Under the pieces are notes generated by a model. That model ran no database searches, was not told the DNA's origin, and saw only the letters and a program-made list of their open reading frames with translations. A DNA stretch of 64,000 nt. Source: Paraspadella gotoi (lineage: Eukaryota > Chaetognatha). The position numbers and the translations under genes are program-made. The stretch is taken from contig CM119268.1 in the NCBI GenBank assembly GCA_051294375.1, forward strand, positions 20,363,747 to 20,427,746, given 5' to 3'. Every line of letters begins with the position of its first letter. The stretch's first letter is position 1. Of the stretch, positions 1 to 10,957 are shown piece after piece.

Positions 1-403
1 TAGACGTCGTCCCTGACTCATGACCAGCGCAGTTTTTTCAAGGTTAACTGCGCCTTAAATGAGCGAAAGGGAAAAAAATAAATTGGGAAAACAAATCGGC
101 GGATCCATTCTAGTTTGAATCTCGACCTCAAAACCGGATTCATTTGACGACGAATCAAAACCGTTGAGTTTTCTCCTTTGCTGCTGCTGCTGCTGACTCG
201 CTCAGTGACTTACCCGCCTGATAACTGTTTTTTTAATCGTCGCAGAGTAGATTACGCAATTAGATATTCTCACTTATTTTTACGATACGACACGAAACGA
301 AATTAAAGGAGAAATGCCACAATAAAATTAAATCTACGTATAACGAGAACGACCCCCAGGGCACACACCAGGTCCCACCTCCGTTTTTCCTTCGAGAAAC
401 GAG
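1..403 (+). promoter_or_regulatory. Upstream region of the CD225 gene
   Basis: This is non-coding sequence 5' of the first exon. It holds an AP-1-type site TGACTCA at 14-20 and a short CTG run near 181-195. An in-frame stop at 341-343 lies upstream of the chosen ATG. No TATA box stands out, and the transcription start cannot be placed from sequence alone. Confidence 0.3.
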
Positions 404-3400
404 ATGACGAGCCAACGCTCGACCCTCGTCGACCACGACGAGCTCGCCGAACTCGCCGACGACGAGCAGGTGTATCGAAACCAAGACGGACAACCACCTC
501 CGGTTCTTCAAGTAAGAAAAATCAGATCGTCTCAGTAACGAGTAATGACAATTGTAAAATTACAGTCCTGTGCAAGAAAATCCTAAATAGCACGTGTTTC
601 ATTCATGAATTCAAACAAATTTTAATTGGTTAATAGAGCTCCGGAGATAATATAAAATTTCTCATTATAAAATTTTTTTTTAAATCTTAAAATTTTTTGA
701 TGTATTCTGATAGAGCATAAAAAGTTAAACATGAAATATAATTACATCTTTTAAAAATTCTTACATTTTCTAAGTGAAAATAAAAAAAACTGATAAAATC
801 ATTGAAAGATGATGATTTTTTATGGTTTTTCTTATTTTTGACTCATCATGAAAATATTTGAAAAAGAAATATAATTTGTGCAGACAACTTTTTATGAGCT
901 ATCTGAATCTGGTCTTAAAATTTAAAAATTATCAAAACAAATTTTGGCCTTTCCTGTCTATAATTAAATATTTAAAAAATAATTATTTGGGTATAGAGCC
1001 ATAAAAATTTAGACATTTTTAAGGATACTTTCAATGGACAAAAAAATTTTAATATGGCTCTATACCCTAGTAATTCATTTTTTTAATATTTATAGATATT
1101 TATAGATATTTATAGAATTTTTAAATTTTAAGACCAGATTAAAATAGCTCATAAAAAGTTGTCTACACAAAGTATAATTCTTTTTTAAATATTTTTACGA
1201 TAAGTGTGTCAAAAATAAGAAAAACCGTGAAAAATCATCATCATCTTTCGATGATTTTATTAGTTTTTTATATTTTCACTTAAAAAACGTAAGAATTTTT
1301 AAAAGATGTAATTATATTTCTTATTTAACTTTTTATGCTCTATCAGAATCCATCAAAAAATTTTAAGATTTAAAAAAATTTTTGTTTTGTTTTATATAGT
1401 AATATAATATTTTTAATTAGGCTAGTACCCTCAGAAGAAAGCATTTTTGATAAAAAATACTTTAATACCATAATCTATGGTCATGATAGATTATTTTAAC
1501 GCTGTATACATTAGCATTTAAATTTCATCGGCTATGGCTATTGAAAGTACACTTCAAAATGTATAAATTTTCGTTTGAGCATGTAATCATTCTAAATTTT
1601 TGCCTCACACCATTGAGTGGGGCGATGTGAAAATAATATTTTTTTTTAAATTTAAATTTAGTTTTCAAAATGAAAATTTTAAAATTTCAAGAACGGATTT
1701 GGATTCTTTGCAAAAAGTTAATATAAGAAAATATAATTATTTTTTGAAAATTATTTTATTAAGTTGATCAAAAATATAAAAAAGTATAAAAGTATATATA
1801 AACGCTGATTTTTAATTTTCTGTTAAAAAATATAGTTTTTTATAATTTTAACCTACTTCATGATATAATTTTTATTATTTTCTCTCTTTTCGTTGCTAAG
1901 TGAATATTAGGAATTGTTTTTTGTTTGCCAATACAACGATTTTTATATATATATAAAAATCGTTGTATTGGCAAACAATAAACAATTCCTGATATAATTT
2001 TTAAAAAATATTTACATTTTCCTTTATCAACTTTTTATGAAAAATCTGAATGTTCTTAAAAAACACTTTTAAAATTTTAACATTATATAAGGGTAATATT
2101 ATATACAAAATAAGCTGATTGGGCTATAATATGTATAAAAAAAATTATAGATTAGTATTTATTAATATGATAGTTTTCAAGATATATCTGCTAAATTTTG
2201 ATTTCAAACTTTTACTTCATTCTATGGTTAATGTAGATTTTTAAAAGTAGTATTTATATGTGTAAGTTAAAAAAAATAGGTCTAGCAACCGAAAGACAAA
2301 TGGTCAAAATAAAAAAATGGGGGGAAAAATATTTTAGAAGATCTACAGTCCTGTGTAACAAAAAGGATACCCAAAAACATTATAAAAATAAATCACGTTA
2401 GATTTTTTTTAAAATAAAAGATATTATAAATGAATAATAGAGAGTCCGGACTTGAATCTTACCCCCCCCCATTTACCCCATACGCACAATTGTTTTACAA
2501 CATTTAATTTTTTATCGCAGAAGAATCGTTAAGGATTTTTCTATCTTTTGGATTGTATTTAGTTTTGCTATATCGAAAAACATTAGTATGGGAAGCAACC
2601 GAAAACCAGCAGTCATGTTTGCTCCACGCCGAAATATTTAAAAATTGACTATATAAATATTTTCATTCCTGCAAAAGTTACAGTGATCAACCTTATGCGT
2701 TTCTTTATGGTGGTTTTGAGAGAGTACGGTTCATAGATTTCTCAAATAAAAAATCGGAGACCTGACGTTATTCTAACTAAATTTATTACTACAAATTTTT
2801 ACAGCATAAACAAATTAATACCGCAGCATTTACTAACATTTGTGATAATAAAAAAATATTCTGGATATGACCCCATCTAAGCATTTTTAAGGGAAAAATA
2901 CCATAATATTCATAAAAGGGAAATTTTAAAAAATTATAAATTATATTATCTACCTCTGTAACTTTTGTAATTAATTAGATAAAGAATTTGTACCTTGTGG
3001 GACTATTAAAAATGGAATTCTCAACTAAAATTAAAAATTTAAATCTTAAAAGAAAATTGAAGCTGCAGTATGCTGCAGTAACTTGAAGTACCATACAATT
3101 ACCGGGATTAGGTCCCTGACTTATAAACCAACGATCTATGTTATTTATACAACATAATATACTTAGTTACTAGAATAAAATAAGATTTCTTTTAATATAA
3201 TTTCTCCAAATTTTGGCCTCAGGGCATTATGCCCTATATAATACAGTATCTAAATTCATTTGGATATTGCAGTATGGGGCGAATTTAATGTAACTCTCAA
3301 CAGTACTTGTAACCGTAATTACATCAATCTCGACCCATACACAGTGATACCAAGAAAGTAAAGATTTTTCATATCGTCTACTCGTCTCTGGAAGGGTCTT

Positions 3401-6400
3401 AGGTAAGGTATACTTCATAAATGAGTAGCTGACATAAGTAAAATGACCAATCAAATAATTGATGAAATTAATTTTTTTAGATATATCATTAAGTACAAAT
3501 TTAAGTCCGAACCCTGTATTTATGGAAAAATTTGGTTAATCTATGGCTATCCGTTATGAAACTAATTTTTTAAATATAATTACTCTGTTTTAATTACTAA
3601 ATACTCAAACAGAATGTGAAAGCAAAAAAAATTTGAATATTTTTAAAACCTCTTATGTTTATTGTTTAAGGTGTATTCATAATTTTTTTAAAAAACATAA
3701 ATATAATGCTCATAAATTAAGGCGAAAAAAGTATCTTTGGTTTTTGGCAGATTTTCAAGAAATGGTTTTTGGAAGCGATTTAAATGACAATTTTTTTAAA
3801 TTTTATAATAAAGGAATCTAATAAGCTTTATTTAGGCAATGTTTTTATTATGTCCTCTTTTTTTTTTTGCACAGGTCTGTATATTACATTTATGAAATTG
3901 CTACAATCAATATGAAAAATATATATTCATTTAATAAATAAATTAATTTAATCTTGCCCTGATTTTGGACACACTGCTGGTTTATGGCCTGCATCACTTC
4001 TAAAAGATTATAACATATCAGAACCTTATTTATTCACTTCTACAGTACCTGGCTTGCTTATTAATTAAGTGTAATAATATTTTAAAAAATGTTTTATTTG
4101 TAAAATATTATTCCTTTTGTCCTTTCTTACGTCTTAATCTCCAGTTGCAAGAAGACTCGGCCTTCGATCATTCTTCTTCCGCCGACGAATCTCCCCGCCC
4201 GACACCCGCCCCCTCCCATACTCCATCCTCGCTCGACAAGCGGGCGACAGCGGCGAATCCCTCCGCCGTTCCCTCGCAGGTCGTTTTTGTCAACCACGCC
4301 TTTCAACACGACAACAGTAAGTAGCAGAGTATGATTGAATGATTGGTATATTCGATTTTTGTTTGATTTGATTGATTGACTGATCAAATCGATTGATTGA
4401 TTTAACTACAGAAAACTTCATTTTGTTACCAGAACACGCCCCGAGAAAACTCATACCAAATTTATTGAAATTTGATATGAACGATCCCTATGTTAATACA
4501 AATAGAACTATCGAGGCGAATTTCAATATTTGACCCCTGAGCTGAGATATGGGGCCCCGGAGGGGTCACCCATAGGGGCAAAAAATGGTCAAAAATTTTT
4601 ATCGTCGCAATTGCTAAGCGTTTGCGACGATATTGTAACGCTTTTGCGCAGAAGTGGCGTCGTCGTCGTCGTTGTTGTTGTCAGCGTTCCAAATTATAGA
4701 TCGCCTTTTTTATGATTAAATTTGGGTGTATGAAGCTGAAAATTTATATACAGCTTTTCATCTTCGATGTGCTTAAAATTGAGTCTGGACAGTTTTTAAA
4801 TATGTTTTGTTTACGTTTTATTTTCAAAACTAACAAATTTTCTCTCTTTTATTTTCATATTTCTTTCTCTCTTCTTTTCTCTTTAATTACATGTTCCTCT
4901 CCCTCTCTCTTTTCCCTAGTCACTGATTCATAATCATAGGGGAAAAAAACGAGTCTGCAGCTGGCTCTGCAGGGGCTTATTCTTTTTCTCTCTTTTCTCT
5001 TGCTGCTTCTGCTGCTGCCTTTTGATTTCTTTTTTTTTCTGGGTGTCTTGCTGCCGCTGAAAAATGATTTGGCTGTTTCTTTTTCTTTCTCTCTCTCCTG
5101 AAATTAATTTTTTCCTCTCTAAAAACTTTTTATTATCGCCATTTATTCAAAATTTACATCCAGATTTCGTGGATTTTTTTCGTGGATTTTTTTTTTTTTT
5201 TAAATTTTCTTTATTTTTCTCAAATTTGATTGTTTGGTATATCAAAATTTGTCGTCAATCCAGATTTTCTTATGCAATTGTCACGATCCTATTGCTTTTA
5301 AGATTTTTTTCAATTGTTGCACAGACGTTTACTCTTCCTCAAAAACGTATTTATTACCACCAAAATATTAGTTTACCTTAATTTCAGCTTCATGAACATC
5401 AGCTGTTCAAGTCAGATTTTGAATAATTTGGGAAAATTGGAAGTAAAACGATGAACCATGCATCTTCAAACCATGCTTATTGCTTAATTTTTGAAAATTT
5501 ATTAATTTTAGTTCTAAATTTGTTTATATGTTTAAAACTACCAAAAAATTTTTAAAAAATGAAAAAATGAAATAGTATGGTGGACTAAAATCCACCAACC
5601 GTTCATCAGCGGCCATTGGTGCCGGAGGCAAGTCATTCGCCTCCCAACCCAAAGGTCCGGGTTCTAGCCCGGTGTCGTCTGGCAGTTAAGAGGGACGGGG
5701 CGCTTAACCCGCCTGTAACATGGTGTTACACGCCTGATCCGAAGCTCAGGGACTGCTTATATTGAACGGTTCTGTCATTAACACTTATCAATAATTACTG
5801 TCTCTTCATTGGTGAGCCCGACTTCCGAACACAACAGCAACAACAACACTTTCAGGCGACATGCCTCAACCTGGCGATGCACTTTCCGCCCACAACACAT
5901 CAGGCAACATGCCTCAACTTGGTGACGAACTTTCCACCAACAACAATTCACTGAAGAGACGCAACAGACTTCTCCTACGGGAGGGGGGATGTATGGTGGA
6001 CTAAAATCCACCAACGCGTTCATCTATCAGCGGCCATTGGTGCCGGAGGCAAGTCATTCGCCTCCCACCCAAAGGTCCGGAGTTCTAGCCCGGTGGTCGT
6101 CTGGCAGTTAAGAGGGACGGGGCGCTTAACCCGCCTGTAACATGGTGTTACAGCCTGATCCGAAGCTCAGGGACTGCTTATATGAACGGTTCTGTCATTG
6201 ACACTTATCAATAATTACTGTCTCTTCAATAGATTAACTTAAAAAGAAAAATATTACGTAAAGATTTGTGCAAATGTTTGATGTGTGGCATTTGATTTCG
6301 ACTGATGACGATGTGAGCGATGCACCCCTTTTCCTTCCCCAGCATCCGCCCAGCTTTCCTCCACCCCCGCTCCTCGAGTGATAGTGACTCAACCCAACGG

Positions 6401-6976
6401 AGTCACCGCCACCCACCCCACGGCCACCATCGTCCAACCCCGGGCGTCGTCTCATGAACTCAGCCGCGCTCTCAAGGAAAAGGACATCGTCTTCCTCCAA
6501 GTCTTCGCCGCGATGGTCTGCATCTGCTTTCCGTTTACGGGTAAAGGGAGGGAGTGTGTACGCTGTACGGGGAAGGTCAGGAGCGACGATTTTAAAATTT
6601 GAAAATAAATATACAAAATATCAAATAGTTACAGTAGTAAGTTAGCGATCCGCGCGAAAAATCTGAGACGGTTGACAAGGGGAAAAAAAAAGTCGCTCAC
6701 TGCCCTTTTCCCTGCCTTCCCCCGCCTTCCTTCCACCTTTCCCCTGGCCCACTCTCAGGCGTGATCGCCATTCTTCATTCCGTCAACACCAGCAAGTATT
6801 ACAAAGAAGGGAAGATGGACTTGGCGCTCAAGTTTGCGCAAAAAGCCGAAAGGTTCATCCTTTGCACCATAATTTTGGGCTTCATGTTTCTCGTTCTTTT
6901 GATCGCCATCATTGAAGCGGCCGTCAACAAGAAAGACTTTAGCGATTGGTCGGCGCGCGGGACGACCGTGGGTTAG
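404..6976 (+). CDS. CD225/dispanin-family (IFITM-like) transmembrane protein, isoform with proximal last exon
   Basis: Four exons, 404-511, 4145-4316, 6343-6540 and 6759-6976, join with GT-AG splice sites in phases 0, 1, 1 and encode 231 aa. The N-terminal ~135 residues are acidic, then rich in Ser, Pro, Thr and Ala, and look disordered. The C-terminus carries a CD225 domain: a first hydrophobic segment at about 142-165 (FAAMVCICFPFTG then VIAIL), a short basic loop with KAER, and a transmembrane helix at about 192-211. Family members sit in plasma or endosomal membranes; vertebrate IFITMs alter membrane fusion and other relatives act at synapses, so the role here is unknown. The start is the first ATG after an in-frame stop at 341. 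Intron 1 (3.6 kb) and intron 2 (2.0 kb) are filled with transposons. The stop TAG is at 6974-6976, with AATAAA at 7138. Exon structure is inferred from splice sites and domain continuity. Confidence 0.85.
653..1395. mobile_element. AT-rich foldback element (long inverted repeat) in CD225 intron 1
   Basis: Bases about 655-960 reappear inverted at about 1080-1395, so the unit folds into a hairpin with ~300-bp arms. Shared blocks include AGAGCATAAAAAGTTAAAC and its complement GTTTAACTTTTTATGCTCT-like sequence. A related left arm is at 22690-23160, and an inserted relative lies at 30953-31352. It has no coding capacity and is probably a MITE-type element. Confidence 0.7.
1909..1990. repeat. 82-nt near-perfect palindrome
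   Basis: AGGAATTGTT at 1909 is matched by AACAATTCCT ending at 1990, with TGTTTGCCAATACAACGAT mirrored across a central TATATATATA. It interrupts another AT-rich foldback repeat (about 1630-2240). It could form a cruciform or hairpin, and is probably a tiny MITE. Confidence 0.75.
2344..3881. mobile_element. Degenerate Tc1/mariner-like element
   Basis: The left end TACAGTCCTGTG at 2344 matches, in inverted orientation, the right end at 3862-3881 (TACAGACCTGTGCAAAA read on the minus strand). The span is 1.54 kb, which is typical for Tc1, with TA at both edges. A similar terminus, TACAGTCCTGTGCAAG, also occurs at 561, so an older or nested end may lie there. On the minus strand 3454-3227 an open frame carries a W..CVW...TV.S.YI pattern that faintly resembles the middle of Tc1-type transposases. 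No intact transposase remains. Confidence 0.45.
4610..5312 (+). repeat. Dispersed repeat, family B copy 1 (pyrimidine-rich core)
   Basis: This stretch aligns over about 700 bp with 10195-10957. Both begin GCGTTTGCGACGAT, share AATTTGGGTGTATGAAGCTG, have a CT-rich middle, and end near TTGCTTTTAAGATTTTT. The last ~170 bp also resembles the 3' part of the ATCAAGCC repeat family. It lies in CD225 intron 2. It has no conserved coding frame and its class is unknown. Confidence 0.65.
5576..6228 (+). mobile_element. TRIM-like miniature LTR retrotransposon, complete copy 1
   Basis: Two LTRs, 5576-5808 (233 bp) and 5992-6228 (237 bp), flank a 183-bp interior. The LTRs start TATGGTGG and end TCTTCA. 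The interior starts TTGGTGAGCCCGACTTCC, which looks like a primer binding site one base after the LTR, and ends in the purine tract GGGAGGGGGG just before the 3' LTR. The target duplication ATAG is present on both sides (5572-5575, 6229-6232). The interior encodes no retroviral protein, so mobility would need proteins from another element. The copy sits in intron 2 of the CD225 gene. Confidence 0.85.
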
Positions 6977-7137
6977 CGATGAAAGACCATATCCACGCAT
7001 GCGCATCACGGGATGCCGTTTCGAAAAACAAAATTACATTCGACGCCCCCCTTTCGTCTTTGTATTTCGCTAAATACGTTGATAACTTTAATTGTAACTG
7101 CCTGTCGTTATTTTATATTCTTTTTAACTTGGTATGT

Positions 7138-7143
7138 AATAAA
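7138..7143 (+). terminator. Poly(A) signal AATAAA, proximal CD225 isoform
   Basis: AATAAA lies 162 nt after the proximal stop codon and before the distal last exon, so it could end the short transcript. Confidence 0.5.
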
Positions 7144-7356
7144 AGGATGTTCGTAATTTTGAATTGTTTTTTTTTGTGAGAGTTGTTGGGGAGCCGTCTC
7201 AGATTTTTTTTTTTGTCAGAAGAGATAGCAGATGCTGAAAGTTATAACGTAATACCATTTAACTTATATTACTTATTATTCACTAAAATATAATAACCGA
7301 GAAATACCCCCCCCTTGCCCCCAACTCTCCCGTTCTCGTCTCCTCAAATCCTCCAG

Positions 7357-7589
7357 GCGTCATCGCCGTTGCGCATTCCTTCAGGTCCAAGCGCCTCTTC
7401 GACGCTGGCGAGATCCAAGAGGCCGTCAAGTTCGCCTCTAAGGCGGAGCGCTTCATCCTCTGCACCATCATCCTCAGCTTCCTCTTCCTCGTGATGCTCA
7501 TCGCCGTCGTCGAAGCCTCCGTCAACCGAGAGGAGTTCGAATTCGAGGGATGGCGGGATTGGCCCGCGGGCGGCCACATGATGGGATGA
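7357..7589 (+). CDS. Alternative (distal) last exon of the CD225 gene
   Basis: This second terminal exon begins after CCAG at 7353-7356 in phase 1, the same phase as the proximal last exon at 6759. Spliced from the exon ending at 6540, it gives a 236-aa isoform. It encodes the same half-domain: GVIA, then a loop, then KAERFILCTIIL (12 residues identical to the proximal exon), a transmembrane helix and EA.VN. The loop between GVIA and KAER and the C-terminal tail differ strongly; the tail here is longer and contains two Trp. The proximal exon ends in a stop, so the two are mutually exclusive last exons. No second copy of exon 3 lies in the 380 bp between them, which argues against a separate tandem gene. 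The stop TGA is at 7587-7589. Confidence 0.8.
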
Positions 7590-7654
7590 AAAAGGGGTTG
7601 TTGATGTGCTGGGGGGGGGGTAAAGAAACTGTCGCCTCCGGAACAAATCAAGTT

Positions 7655-7660
7655 TTTATT
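7655..7660 (-). terminator. Poly(A) signal of the PHYHD1-like gene
   Basis: TTTATT on the plus strand reads AATAAA on the minus strand, 214 nt after the stop codon of the dioxygenase gene. I saw no closer hexamer. It lies inside the 3' UTR of the distal CD225 isoform. Confidence 0.5.
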
Positions 7661-7838
7661 TAAAATTTTAAAACAAAAAAATGACAAAAACAACAAAAGT
7701 TGATATGCGATTGGAATTCTGTAGCGTACTTGACAATTTAGCTGAATTTACACGGCTTGGGCGAAAACGTTATTTTTGGAATTACAGTTTTGTCGATCAT
7801 ATTTGTTCACCATTTTACATATGTATTTTTACACCAAA

Positions 7839-7844
7839 AATAAA
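7839..7844 (+). terminator. Poly(A) signal AATAAA, distal CD225 isoform
   Basis: AATAAA lies 250 nt after the distal stop codon and 30 nt before the end of the convergent dioxygenase reading frame (7874). Confidence 0.5.
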
Positions 7845-7873
7845 CAATGCTTTTAAATTTGAAACTAATTTGA

Positions 7874-10046
7874 CTAAAAAGGCGCAAATGGGAGATTTTT
7901 CGTGGGTTGGAGCCAATTGTCTTCGTCCCAAATCGTGTCGTCTTGCTCCACCACGTGAAAAGTGTAAATGTTCCGTGATCGAGTCTCTGATCTGCAAAAG
8001 AAAGGGGCAGAAAAGTTAATCCGTTTAATCAAATCAAGCGGGTTTGTGCGACTGTGTGTGTTCGCCGAGCCTTCGATTTTAACCGACTATGTATCTCGTT
8101 CAAGCGGCATCTTTTCTAAAGACTTCTTTGAAGCGAAACTTAACTAACGCTTAATGTAGTCTCAGTATGATATGAACTCTTTCTAGTAATCTAGTTATAT
8201 GTAATTTGGTTTTTTTGGTGGGTGATTGAAGGAGTGTCCGCGATTTTCGACTAACGATTGCCTACATTCATTCACTTAAAAAAGCTATAAGTAAAATCTT
8301 TGAAAAAACTAAAACTTGTTGGCTTTCGGGACATCCGCGACTGAGTCATTGATTATTGAGCAAAATGAAGAATAGTGAAGAGGTTAGTTTTCGAAAAGTT
8401 GAATAAATGACTCAAAACTCTCGAAAATTGAAACGGGCTCGAACGAAAACTGTTTTTATTTTTCGGCCATGTTGAAATGAAGAAATAAAAGGATTTGAAA
8501 CGTGCGCCCGCATCGAATGATTCCCCGCCGACGCTTCCGAACGGTTCTTTCTGTTTATGCTCATCTCGTTGATTCGTTCTCTTGGAAATGCTTGAGATTA
8601 AACGCCGATTCATCAACCACCTGTTGGGTTCGCTCTTGTGGACAACGAGGCCGTGGATGACGATGGCGTCTCCCGCTTTGACCGGGACCGGAACAAAGTC
8701 TTCGTCAAAGTATTCCGGATGCGGACCCGTCGACTTGGTCATGCATCCTGCGGTGGAGATTGCAAGGGAAGTTCAGAAAATTGTAAAAACAAAAAAAAAT
8801 ATTTTCTTTTTTCGAAGTAAATTATGAAATTGCTTCACCAACGTGCACACTTTTTAGCTTTGGATCAAACATCGTGAATTAGACTAAGACTAGTACTCGG
8901 GAATTGAATTGTCACCTATCTCATGAAGCTAAGCTCACCCTCTTTCTCCACGTCCTCCGGTCGAACTTTGACGAATCTCACTGGAACGTCTCCCTTCGCT
9001 TCGATGAGCTTGTGACTTCCGGGATAGAACCACAAGCAAGAGTTTTCAAGGTCGGCATCCTCAAGGGCAATCCAGATGCCTGAGAGAGTAAGAAGAAAAT
9101 TATTTTCAATTTTAACAATGTTTTTCAACAATTGAACTACTGGTACATTCCATGCAAAAACTACATTTCTTAAGGCTAACCTAAGACCCTTCCCATGGGT
9201 CGCGTGTAGAGGTAAGTCGAGTCGATATGCTGCCCAACCGCTCCACCAATCTTGGCTTGCTTGAAAATGATCATGCTCTGGCAGACGGCCGGGCGTCGCA
9301 TGCCGAGTCGATCCACGACCGACTTGATTCGATCGTCGAAGGTGAACCTGTTGAACGTCGTCACATTTCAGACCAATAGGGCAGAAATCACTGCAAGGAG
9401 CTCGAAGAAAAGATCACGACGTCTTTACTTTTTGAAAGTGGGTTCGAGTGCATGGAGTGCATGTCCGATCTTGTTGAGAGACTTGAACTTGTCCATGCCT
9501 TTCTTGAGCCGGCCGTCGTCGTCGGCTGCTTCAATCTCGTAAAAGTAGCGGATTTTGTCTCCGCTTGTGAGAAAGTATTCGTTCCTGTCTGAAGACGAGT
9601 GTAACTGGAGAATATATTGGATCTCAGATGCCTTATATTACTTATTACTTATATTACTTCAAAGCGTCCTTTGAATTTGTTCACTCATTTAATGTTGACT
9701 CGATGGCTAAATTTTATTTTTATTATTTGTGAAGTAATTTTTGATTGTTGGAGATTCTCCAGATTAGTGAGTGGTTAGAAGGTAATGGGGATACGTGGTA
9801 GTTTGATTTAGGAGATGGTTACAGTTTTAAGCGAAACGTCGAGTCCATAACTCCCATTTATTAAATGATTTAACCTATCTGCTCTCCCAGAGTCTTGAAG
9901 ACGGGCGCCCGTTCCACTTCTGGATTGAGGGTTTCCACGAGGCCGTGGCAAGCCGTCTTCATCTCGACCACCTCCGCCGACGTGAAGAGGTCTCTCAGGA
10001 CGAGGAATCCGTCTCGATGAAAGGCCTCTGCTTCGACGTCGCTCAT
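7874..10046 (-). CDS. PHYHD1: Phytanoyl-CoA dioxygenase domain-containing protein (PHYHD1 type)
   Basis: Six exons on the minus strand (10046-9875, 9588-9429, 9347-9181, 9079-8939, 8747-8621, 7991-7874) give 885 nt, 294 aa; human PHYHD1 is about 291 aa. It is an Fe(II)/2-oxoglutarate dioxygenase. The iron ligands are visible as H151 and D153 (GQHIDSTYLYT) and H250 (IHGLVVHKS); the 2-oxoglutarate-binding Arg is probably R262 (SRNIYTFHVVEQ). Other family blocks are DGFLVL near the N-terminus, DRNEYFLTSGDKIR, NKIGHALHA, CQSMIIFKQ, EDADLENSCLWFYPGSH and NWLQPT near the end. All introns are GT-AG in phases 1, 2, 1, 1, 2. The physiological substrate of PHYHD1 is not settled. The final exon is separated by a 629-bp intron and is easily missed, because exon 5 reads on open into that intron. 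The gene converges on the CD225 gene. Confidence 0.93.
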
Positions 10047-10194
10047 GGTGCCGGGTGAGAGAAAACCTGTTCAATTCTGGAAGAAAATAATATAAAACGA
10101 TAAGACTGATAAGTGAGTTCGACTTAAGACCAAAATTGTTTGGGATAAATTATACTTTGGCATATTTTGAAAAATCATTTAAAAATATTTTTTA

Positions 10195-10957
10195 TCGCTT
10201 TGCGTTTGCGACGATTTTGCTGTGGTTTTGCACATAAGTGGCGTCGTCGTTGTCGTCGGCGGCGTTCCAAATTATACTATAATTTATAGATCGCCTTTTT
10301 ATGATTAAATTTGGGTGTATGAAGCTGAAAATTTATATACAGCTTCTCATCATTGATGTGCTTAAAATTGAGTCTGGACAGTTATTAAATATGTTTTGTT
10401 TACGTTCATCAAAACAAACAAATTTTCTCTTTTATTTTTATATTTCTTTCTCTCTCTCTCTCTTCTCTTTTAATTACATCTCTCTCCCTCTCTCTTTTCT
10501 CGAGTTACTGATTCATAGGGAAAAAAACGAGTCTGCAACTGGCTCTGCAAGGGCTTATTCTTTTTCTCTCTTTTCTCTTGCTGCTTCTGCCTTTTGATTT
10601 TTTCTTTTTTTTCTCTCTCTCTCTCTGCGTTTTTATTAAAAAAAATTGAAATAGGATTGAACTCGTAAAATTAGGCATCGCATTCGTCATGTTATCATTT
10701 TGCTATCGCAACATCAGGTTTTTATTTTTTTATTTTTTTTTCTCAGGGGCTGCGTCTGCTGATTAATTTAATTTTTGACAATGAAAATTTTTTTTTTTAG
10801 AAACTAACTTTAATTTATAAATATAATTTTTCTTTCTGTTTATAAATTAATTTCTTTTTTCAAATTTTCTTTTTTTTAGTATCAAAATTTGTCGTCATTC
10901 CAGATTTTTCTTATGCGATTGCGACGATCCTTATGCTTTTAAGATTTTTATATATAG
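10195..10957 (+). repeat. Dispersed repeat, family B copy 2
   Basis: This is the partner of 4610-5312, with the same GCGTTTGCGACGAT start, AATTTGGGTGTATGAAGCTG block, CT-rich middle and TTATGCTTTTAAGATTTTT end. It lies between the PHYHD1-like promoter and the ARF6 region, and has no coding signal. Confidence 0.65.

Noticed and set aside
5576-5808. Reading the TRIM LTR as a free-standing tRNA-derived SINE
   Set aside because: Two-LTR structure, primer-site-like start, purine tract and 4-bp target duplications fit an LTR element better; the tRNA-like part is kept as a separate finding.
9808-10074. 88-codon frame in another register of PHYHD1 exon 1
   Set aside because: The frame starting at 10046 matches the family; this one is a shifted shadow.
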